The position numbers were made by a program, and so were the translations under genes. Under the pieces are notes generated by a model. It ran no database searches, was not told the DNA's origin, and worked only from the letters and a program-made list of their open reading frames with translations. Below, in pieces: positions 31,541 to 37,437 of a DNA stretch of 37,437 nt (its first letter is position 1; each line of letters begins with the position of its first letter). The DNA is from Actinomycetota bacterium (GTDB lineage Bacteria; Actinomycetota; Geothermincolia; Geothermincolales; RBG-13-55-18), in NCBI GenBank assembly GCA_003598015.1, contig QZKE01000030.1, positions 1 to 37,437 of the forward strand, given 5' to 3'.

Positions 31541-33184
31541 CTATCCCAGGATGCCCTTGATCTCCCGCTGATAATCGTACATCCTCTTGAACACCTCGTA
31601 TTTCCTCCGGTAGAGATCGTACCTCTCCGGCTGCGGTGTGATCCTTCTTCCCATGCGCGTCATGTTGGCCATGGCCGCGATGACGGTGGGATACCGTGCC
31701 GCGGCCGCGGCCGCGTTTACGGCGCCGCCCAGGAGCATATTCTCCGTCTCCTGCGTGAGATATACCGGCCGTTCCAGCACGTTCGCGTGTTCCTGCAGCA
31801 GGAGCTCGTTGCGGATGTGGCCCCCGGTGGCCACCACATATTCTATGCGATAGCCGTGCCTCTCCATCTCCTCGATGATATGGCGGGTTCCGAAGGCCAG
31901 GGCCTGCACGGTGCTCAGGTAGAGCTTCGCATATGACGGGATGTCGTCCTCCAGCCCGAGGCCGTCGATCATCCCCCACGCATCGGGATCGGCCCGGGGC
32001 GACCTGTTGCCGTAGAAATAAGGCAGTACGTTCAGGTTCTTGTTGAACCAGAAGTCCGCCTCGCGCAGCCGCGCGACCTCGCGGTTGAGGATGGCGAAGA
32101 TCGCTTCACCGCTTTCCTCCGTGAGCTCGCGATAGATGCTCCTCTCCCGCAAAATGTGGTCGAGCAGCGACCCGGTGGCGTTCTGCCCCCCTTCGTTCAA
32201 CCACAATCCCGGCACCATGGCGCCGAAGTAGGGACCCCAGACGCCATCGATGAACACGGGCTCGGCGGAGAGTGCCATATGGCAGTTGGACGTACCCATG
32301 ATGATCACCAGGGTCCGGGTCAGAACATCCCGCCATTCATCTTCCCTGGCGGGGTCGAGGGCCGCTCCGGCGCTGCCTATCCCTCCGCTGTGGGCATCGA
32401 TGAGCGGGGCGGCGACGATGCAGGCGGGGTCCAGTCCGAGCTTCGCCGCGAAATCAGGGCATACCGCGCCCACCGCTTCCCCCACCTGCCTGATGGCGTA
32501 CCCGGACAGGTGTTTTGCATAGAGGTCCTTCAGGCCGGCCGCCGTGAAGAATCCTTCATCCCAACCCCCGGCGCCCTCATGCGCCAGGTAGCCCCATTTG
32601 CACACCATGGTGCAGATGCTGCGCGCCCGCGAGCCCGTAGCCATGTAGGCGAGGAAATCCGCGAGGTCGAAAGCCTCGCCCATCTCCGCGTAGGTTCCCC
32701 CCATGCGTTCTTTCAACCACAGCAGCTTGGGGAGCTCGTGTTCCGGGCTCACCGCCCCACCGAGGTAACGTACGGGCTCCCCCCGGGTGGAGGTGATGGA
32801 TGCAGCCTCTTGGGCGGCGCGGTGGTCCATCCACATGATGACGTTGCGCTCGGGGTCCCCGCTGGAGGAGACGGAGAGCGGCCTGCCTTCCCCGTCCAAC
32901 AACACCAGGGAGCAGGTGGCGTCGAAAGACAGGCCCGCCACCCTGCCGCGGTCACCCGCTTCCAGTACCTCGTCGCATGCCTCCAGCACCTTGTCCCATA
33001 TCTCCGTGGAGGACTGTTCGTAACGGCCGCCCTGGGGATTCAGCACCGAGATCTCGCGGGCGGCGCTCGCGATCCTCTCTCCGCGGCCGTCGAAAAGACC
33101 GGCGCGCAGGCTGTACGACCCGACATCCACTGCCAGGTAGAGAAAGTCATCCCCGGAAGCTGCACGAGATCCTATGGCAATCAC
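31541..33184 (-). CDS. FGGY-family carbohydrate kinase, D-ribulokinase-like
   Basis: The 547-residue kinase has the two actin-like ATPase domains of the FGGY family. The N-terminal VDVGSYSLRAGLFD holds the phosphate loop. GLSFDATCSLVLLD and SSGDPERNVIMWMDHRAAQEA are the pattern of the FGGY/YDR109C group of D-ribulokinases. Asp263 (LIDAHSGG) is the likely catalytic base, and GTSNCHMAL and VATGGHIRNELLLQ form the nucleotide site. The likely reaction is D-ribulose to D-ribulose 5-phosphate, but L-ribulose or another ketose is possible. GTG at 33184 is the start; the ribosome binding site is weak. It lies 9 bp upstream of the isomerase gene. Confidence 0.88.
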   Translation of the reverse strand: MIAIGSRAASGDDFLYLAVDVGSYSLRAGLFDGRGERIASAAREISVLNPQGGRYEQSSTEIWDKVLEACDEVLEAGDRGRVAGLSFDATCSLVLLDGEGRPLSVSSSGDPERNVIMWMDHRAAQEAASITSTRGEPVRYLGGAVSPEHELPKLLWLKERMGGTYAEMGEAFDLADFLAYMATGSRARSICTMVCKWGYLAHEGAGGWDEGFFTAAGLKDLYAKHLSGYAIRQVGEAVGAVCPDFAAKLGLDPACIVAAPLIDAHSGGIGSAGAALDPAREDEWRDVLTRTLVIIMGTSNCHMALSAEPVFIDGVWGPYFGAMVPGLWLNEGGQNATGSLLDHILRERSIYRELTEESGEAIFAILNREVARLREADFWFNKNLNVLPYFYGNRSPRADPDAWGMIDGLGLEDDIPSYAKLYLSTVQALAFGTRHIIEEMERHGYRIEYVVATGGHIRNELLLQEHANVLERPVYLTQETENMLLGGAVNAAAAAARYPTVIAAMANMTRMGRRITPQPERYDLYRRKYEVFKRMYDYQREIKGILG

Positions 33185-33249
33185 CTTGCAATGCCGTTCT
33201 GGCCCCTGTTCCCGCCTATATTAACATACGGCTTCGGGGCGGGCTGGAG

Positions 33250-33921
33250 TCAGAACCCGAGGCTCTCGCCGACCAGGAACACCTTGAAATCGGTCATCAT
33301 GGGCCGCTGCCTGATGATGGTGGTGATACGGCATATGCTGGAGGGCCTGGTGCAGTCGTAGCACCTGCCCTTCTCCACGCATGGGCTCTGATCCATACCG
33401 GGTACGGCCATGGCGTAGCGGATGGCGTTGGCAGGCGCGGCCACTTCCTTGATGCGCTCGAAGGCCGCGTCCAGGTCGGCCACGAGCTTGTTGTATCCGG
33501 CGACGATGATCACCGTGCCGGGACCGAAGGAGATGCCCGCTACGCGGTTGCCCATGCCGTCGATGTTCATCACGTCGCCGCGCATGGTTATGGCGTTGGC
33601 GCTGCAGATGTAGAAGGGGCAGAGCAGCGCTTCCTTGCGCACGCGCGTGGCCTCCTCGAAGTCCATTCCCGCCTCGTGAGCTAAAACCCGGTTTCCCCGC
33701 TCCCGCAGGGCGTCGAGCAGCCCGATCTGGCGTGTAGTCCACGACCCCCCACACCCCACCGGCGCGTCGCCCGGGATGGTATTCAGCACCGCCCGCACCG
33801 TATCCTCGCGGCCCGGGAAGAAACGCGCGTCGAACTCCCTCTTCTGCAGGGCGTTTACGGCCGTGGCGCAGCGGGCGCGTACATACTCCTCCCATACCTC
33901 GCCCATCTCTGAATAGCTCAT
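33250..33921 (-). CDS. LUD-domain (DUF162, LutC-like) protein
   Basis: The 223-residue protein matches the LUD domain pattern: CGGSWTTRQIGLLDALRERGNRVL at about 57-80, SANAITMRGDVMNIDGMGNRVAGISFGPGTVIIVAGYNKLV at 107-147, and a C-terminal cysteine set C181, C187, C190 and C197 (CVEKGRCYDCTRPSSIC) that could bind an Fe-S cluster or zinc. In lactate utilisation LutC works with LutA and LutB, but neither is here, so the role is open. It is upstream of the FGGY kinase gene with a 65-bp gap and may be in the same operon. ATG at 33921 has AAAGGAGGAGG upstream and is preferred to the open frame up to 33945. Confidence 0.85.
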   Translation of the reverse strand: MSYSEMGEVWEEYVRARCATAVNALQKREFDARFFPGREDTVRAVLNTIPGDAPVGCGGSWTTRQIGLLDALRERGNRVLAHEAGMDFEEATRVRKEALLCPFYICSANAITMRGDVMNIDGMGNRVAGISFGPGTVIIVAGYNKLVADLDAAFERIKEVAAPANAIRYAMAVPGMDQSPCVEKGRCYDCTRPSSICRITTIIRQRPMMTDFKVFLVGESLGF

Positions 33922-34022
33922 GCCTCCTCCTTTCGGACGGGCCATGTGATCAGATGAGAGGCGGTCGACCTCCCCTCATGGCTTGACTGTCAACTTGCGT
34001 GGCCTTAAGCCGATAAGAGATG

Positions 34023-34028
34023 TATAAT
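34023..34028 (+). promoter_or_regulatory. Candidate -10 element for the MtaA-like gene
   Basis: TATAAT directly overlaps the codons after an in-frame ATG at 34020, which makes that ATG an unlikely start. Transcription would begin near 34035, 42 bp before the TTG at 34077. No -35 at normal spacing is clear. Confidence 0.4.
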
Positions 34029-34076
34029 CCAAACGCACCGGGCTGGCAAGCTCGAGAGCTACGACGGGAGAGAGAA

Positions 34077-35090
34077 TTGAACCGGCGCGAGATCCTGATG
34101 GCCGCCCTGGCCGGCGAGTCAACCCCCCGCTTTCCGGTTATAGGTCCCGGCGGGCTGATAAACGTTATCACCCGTACCGTCCTCGACCGCTTCGGGATCC
34201 CCCTGCCCGCGGCGCATTACAGCGGGGTGATGATGGCTGAACTGGCGGCGGCGACCTACGATATGGCCGGTTTCGACAACGTCGGCGTACCGTTGTGCCT
34301 CACCGTGGAGGCGGAGGTGCTGGGGGCGAGGGTGGAGATCGGTGACAGCACGGCTCTGCCGCGCATCGTAGCCTTCCCGGAGATCTCCATGGAGGATATC
34401 ATCGCCAATGCCCTGCCCGGCTTGCTGCAACACGGGCGGGTGCCCCAGGTGCTGCGGTCCGTTGAGCTGCTGCGCGACATGCGCCCGGGTATCCCTATCA
34501 TCGGCAACATCGCGGGGCCGGCAACCCTGTCGGCATCCCTCATCCGCCCCTCGGCCATGATCGAGCTGGTGAAAAAGGACCCGGGCTTCCTGAACCGGCT
34601 TCTGGAGGGCATAGTATCCTTCCTGTGCGCCTACGCTGAAGCCATGGTGGAGAACGGGGCGGATATCATCATGATCCACGAACCCGCTGCCCGTTCGGGT
34701 TCATACATGGGATTCGACCTCTTCCACAACGTCCTGCCGTACTTCAATGAACTCAGCCGCTACGCCCACCTCGGCGGGGCCAGGGTTATCCTGCACGTCT
34801 GCGGCGGCCGCATGGAGCAGGTAAGGATGTGCCGGGAGACCGACGTCGACGCCTACTCCTTCGAGGCGGAGGTGGACCCGGGGGAGGCATCCGCCATCCT
34901 GCACAAGCCCATCGTCGGGACCGTACCCTCCTCCCTGGTGCATTACTTCCCGCCGGAGATGGTCCTCGAGGAGACCCTTATGGCGGTGAGGAACGGAGCT
35001 GCCATTATGGCTCCCCCCTGCGGGCTGGGCCTGGATACCCCCTTCCAGAACCTGCGCATCATGAAGGAAGCCTCCCACCGCTTCAGCTAG
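34077..35090 (+). CDS. MtaA/CmuA-type (UroD-fold) methyltransferase
   Basis: The 337-residue protein has the UroD fold with the zinc ligands of corrinoid:thiol methyltransferases: His240-x-Cys242 (ILHVCGG) and Cys315 (APPCGLG). NRREILMAALAGE near the start and the C-terminal TPFQNLRIMKEA are family signatures. Such enzymes transfer a methyl group from a methyl-corrinoid protein to a thiol such as coenzyme M or another acceptor. No corrinoid protein or substrate-specific methyltransferase is next to it, so its partner is unknown. TTG at 34077 with GGGAGAGAG upstream is the likely start, because the ATG at 34020 lies in a promoter. It is divergent from the LUD gene. Confidence 0.86.
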   Translation: MNRREILMAALAGESTPRFPVIGPGGLINVITRTVLDRFGIPLPAAHYSGVMMAELAAATYDMAGFDNVGVPLCLTVEAEVLGARVEIGDSTALPRIVAFPEISMEDIIANALPGLLQHGRVPQVLRSVELLRDMRPGIPIIGNIAGPATLSASLIRPSAMIELVKKDPGFLNRLLEGIVSFLCAYAEAMVENGADIIMIHEPAARSGSYMGFDLFHNVLPYFNELSRYAHLGGARVILHVCGGRMEQVRMCRETDVDAYSFEAEVDPGEASAILHKPIVGTVPSSLVHYFPPEMVLEETLMAVRNGAAIMAPPCGLGLDTPFQNLRIMKEASHRFS

Positions 35091-35128
35091 GAATCCGGGG
35101 TTCAAGACCCCCCGTAGATCCCCCGCCA

Positions 35129-36121
35129 TTACAGGCGTGCGGTGATCTCCTCCCCGCCCAGGCGGCGCAGGCGCACCGCGCCGTCGATGACCAGGTAGGT
35201 CATGGCGGTCTCGCCGCCGGAACCCTCCACCCAGCAACCGCTGTTGGCCATGAGCACCCGGCGCTCGCCTGTCATGATGTGGGAGAACCCCGCGCGATGG
35301 GTGTGACCGAAGACGAACAGGTCGGGTATGTGGCCGGGGAGCAAGTCGCGCAGCAGTTCCTCGGCCTCTCCCGTGTTCTGCTCCACACTGGTGAGACGGC
35401 GCGGGCTGCCCCCGGATTTCGACTGAAAGCGCAGCAGGCGGGCGAAGAACCTGAGCAGGCCGTAGAAACGGTATTCCCAGGCACGCAGTTCGGGGACGTG
35501 GGCCGTATGCGTCAACAGCTCGAAGAAGGGCTTGTTCAAGCGATCGAGATCGGAGAGGGCGACGCCCCGCGACCTCCCCAGGACCCATCGCGCCAGCCAT
35601 GAGGTCTTGGCCCACCAGAACGAGCGGCTGAAGAAATCGAGGTGGTGTCCGTGCATGAGCAGAACCGTCCTGCCGCCTACTTCGATGGTAAGGAAAGGGT
35701 AGCGCATCCACAGGGGAAGGTCCCTCACCAGGCACACCCTCTCCAGCGTTGCCTGCCCCGGCGCGATGGGGATGGACACATTTTCCACATCCTCCCATCC
35801 CATCTCCCGGCGCAGGCGCCTCTCCTCGCATGCCGCCCAGAGATGATAATCGTGGTTGCCGGTGATGAGCAGGCATTCCCGGGGAACCCCCCACGCGGCC
35901 AAGGCGCTGAAGAAAGGCGTGCCCGCCCTGGCCGCCGCGGTGAAGCCCGCGCTCCACATGTCCCACACGTCCCCGAGCAGGACCAGCATGTCGATATCCC
36001 CCAGTGCGCTCAACTCGGTGAAGAGCTTCTCCACCAGTTCATCTCGGACCAGCAGTGCGCTCTGGTCGCCGAAATGCAGGTCGCTGAGGACCACGATCCT
36101 GCGCAGGCTTCCACCGCCCAT
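35129..36121 (-). CDS. Calcineurin-like metallophosphoesterase
   Basis: The 330-residue protein has the complete metallophosphoesterase motif set: DLHFGD (Asp14, His16), GDVWD (Asp51), GNHD (Asn89, His90), HGHH (His157, His159) and GHTH (His273, His275). These residues hold two metal ions for phosphate ester hydrolysis. The size and the FFSRSFWW and long central insertion suggest a membrane- or lipid-related phosphoesterase such as the LpxH/UDP-sugar pyrophosphatase group, but the substrate cannot be assigned. ATG at 36121 with AAGGAGG 6-7 bp upstream is the start, and the upstream open frame to 36289 has no support. It is divergent from the cysteine synthase gene. Confidence 0.88.
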   Translation of the reverse strand: MGGGSLRRIVVLSDLHFGDQSALLVRDELVEKLFTELSALGDIDMLVLLGDVWDMWSAGFTAAARAGTPFFSALAAWGVPRECLLITGNHDYHLWAACEERRLRREMGWEDVENVSIPIAPGQATLERVCLVRDLPLWMRYPFLTIEVGGRTVLLMHGHHLDFFSRSFWWAKTSWLARWVLGRSRGVALSDLDRLNKPFFELLTHTAHVPELRAWEYRFYGLLRFFARLLRFQSKSGGSPRRLTSVEQNTGEAEELLRDLLPGHIPDLFVFGHTHRAGFSHIMTGERRVLMANSGCWVEGSGGETAMTYLVIDGAVRLRRLGGEEITARL

Positions 36122-36238
36122 TACTATCCTCCTTACCCCGCATGCGCCTCTCATCGATGGCGAGAATAGGATAGCAGGTTTAATGCGGCACCGCAGGATG
36201 ACGCGTTGCTTTTCCTGTTCTCCGTAACCCTCTTGAGA

Positions 36239-36244
36239 TATAAT
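36239..36244 (+). promoter_or_regulatory. Candidate -10 element for the cysteine synthase gene
   Basis: TATAAT with a poor TGTTCT at 17 bp spacing upstream. Transcription would start near 36251, about 56 bp before the ATG at 36307. Confidence 0.4.
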
Positions 36245-36306
36245 TTCGGATAATCGATGATTGCCCGGATAGAATGATGGACGTCGCAAAGGATGGAGTC
36301 GCCCGC

Positions 36307-37257
36307 ATGGAAAACGCCAAGGGAGCGCTCGACCTCATCGGCCGTACCCCGGTGGTGCGATTGAACAAAGTGACCCCCAAGAATCCCCACGTCGAGGTCT
36401 TCGCAAAGATGGAGGGGTACAACCCCTGTTCCTCCGTTAAGGACCGCATCGCCAGGTACATGATCGAAGGCGCGGAGGAAAGGGGCGATCTGACCAGCGC
36501 CAAGACGATAGTGGAAGCCTCCAGCGGCAATACCGGCATCGGGCTGGCCATGGTGGCCGCCCACAAGGGGTACAGGTTGAAGATCATCATGCCCGAGTCC
36601 ATGAGCGTGGAGAGGCGGCGCGTCATGCAAGCCTTCGGGGCGGAGGTCGTCCTCACCCCCGCCGCGGAGGGGATGAACGGAGCCATCGCCCTGGCCCACG
36701 AGCTGGAGAATGATCCCCGATACTACCACACCAACCAGTACGCCAATCCCGACAACGTGAGGGCCCATTACGAAGGGACCGGGGTGGAGATCCTGGAGCA
36801 GGTAGAGGGCATCGATGCCCTGGTGGCCGGTATCGGTACGGGAGGTACCGTCATGGGAGTAGGCAGGCGGCTGCGTGAGACCTATCCCGACCTGCGCATC
36901 GTGGGCGTGGAGCCCTATCCCAACTCGCTCATACAGGGGCTGCGCAACCTGCAGGAATTCATGCCCCCCATCCTCGACATATCCTTCCTGGACGAGAAGC
37001 TGAACGTCGAGGACGGTTGCGCTTTCAATACCGTACGTGTGCTCGCCAATATCGAGGGGCTCTTCGTGGGCATATCCTCCGGCGCAGCCGTACATGCCGC
37101 GCTCCAGGTAGCGGACGAGATGGAGAGCGGCAGGATAGTGGTCATACTCCCTGACCGCGGCGACCGTTACCTCAGCACCGACTGTTTCACCTGCTCCAAC
37201 CTGGAATGCGTCTACCGGGACTTTCTCCAATCCCTGCAGACCGGGCAGAAAAAATAG
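36307..37257 (+). CDS. Cysteine synthase (CysK/CysM family)
   Basis: This PLP enzyme of 316 residues makes cysteine from an activated serine and sulfide. The PLP Lys is in NPCSSVKDR (Lys45), where a Cys replaces the usual first Ser or Gly of the family motif. The Asn loop EASSGNTGIGLA (about 70-81) and the phosphate loop GTGGTVMGVGR are present. The C-terminal tail has a cysteine set C293, C296 and C301 (CFTCSNLEC) that is not part of the core fold. The true substrate (O-acetylserine, O-phosphoserine or cystathionine-type) is not clear. ATG at 36274 is an alternative start, but ATG at 36307 has GATGGAG at suitable distance. The last 180 bp of the window after this gene show no recognisable feature. 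Confidence 0.9.
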   Translation: MENAKGALDLIGRTPVVRLNKVTPKNPHVEVFAKMEGYNPCSSVKDRIARYMIEGAEERGDLTSAKTIVEASSGNTGIGLAMVAAHKGYRLKIIMPESMSVERRRVMQAFGAEVVLTPAAEGMNGAIALAHELENDPRYYHTNQYANPDNVRAHYEGTGVEILEQVEGIDALVAGIGTGGTVMGVGRRLRETYPDLRIVGVEPYPNSLIQGLRNLQEFMPPILDISFLDEKLNVEDGCAFNTVRVLANIEGLFVGISSGAAVHAALQVADEMESGRIVVILPDRGDRYLSTDCFTCSNLECVYRDFLQSLQTGQKK

Positions 37258-37437
37258 CCAGTCTAGCCTCGAGCAAACCACTCGTGCGTATTCAACCAAG
37301 GTATAGACGATACCGGCTCGGGCGTAGCCTGTATTGAAACACCTGCCCGGGAACCGGGGGTCGGTCCGAAGCGACATTGGCGAGCAGTATACCCGCAAGA
37401 AGGGATGCGCTCCGGATATGCCGCACTGCGAGTGAGG

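Noticed and set aside
36151-37398. 415-codon minus-strand frame opposite the cysteine synthase
   Set aside because: It has no recognisable motif and mirrors a clear PLP enzyme; it is a shadow.

Overview
The window is GC-rich and densely coded, with genes on both strands, short gaps, and no rRNA, tRNA, CRISPR array or intact transposase that I could see. The gene mix suggests a deep-branching, probably anaerobic member of the Actinomycetota or a neighbouring Gram-positive-type lineage. The signs are an LCP cell-wall ligase with a LytR_C-type tail, a PASTA-type membrane (pseudo)kinase, a protein built like the actinobacterial division protein GlpR, an ECF metal transporter, a radical SAM enzyme, a polyferredoxin-like protein and two UroD/MtaA-family methyltransferases. 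This placement is inference, not proof.

Layout. 1-1521 holds the end of an ECF cobalt/nickel-type transporter (EcfT, EcfA). 1586-3871 has a radical SAM protein and two small envelope proteins. 3895-6957 is an hsp20-lon proteostasis operon; this Lon carries a histone-like Lys/Ala/Pro tail. 7039-7128 is a perfect 27-bp inverted repeat. 7128-12790 carries a BMP-family lipoprotein, a DMT exporter, an LCP protein and xseA-xseB. 12988-17319 is an envelope cluster: a GlpR-like protein, then a tightly coupled three-gene operon of pseudokinase-PASTA-PKD protein, M23 peptidase fused to a polytopic membrane domain, and a small membrane protein. 17607-21112 holds a tiny membrane protein, a secreted CocE/NonD-type hydrolase and a Cys-rich ferredoxin-like protein. 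21348-25593 is a p-aminobenzoate locus (pabA-pabB-permease, with pabC convergent), preceded by a possible transcription attenuator. 25935-35090 is a carbohydrate region: lipoprotein carboxylesterase, GH172 (DUF2961) protein, FucI-like isomerase, FGGY pentulose kinase, LUD-domain protein and two UroD-like proteins. 35129-37257 has a metallophosphoesterase and a cysteine synthase.

The most coherent new idea is a D-arabinose route. A GH172 enzyme could release D-arabinofuranose, a FucI-family isomerase could make D-ribulose, and the FGGY kinase, which resembles D-ribulokinases, could make D-ribulose 5-phosphate. Two other points stand out. The kinase-like domain has lost every catalytic residue. 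Three dispersed copies of a palindromic intergenic element share outer arms but differ in the centre.

I trimmed starts where a ribosome binding site or promoter argued for a downstream codon; each case is stated in its entry.
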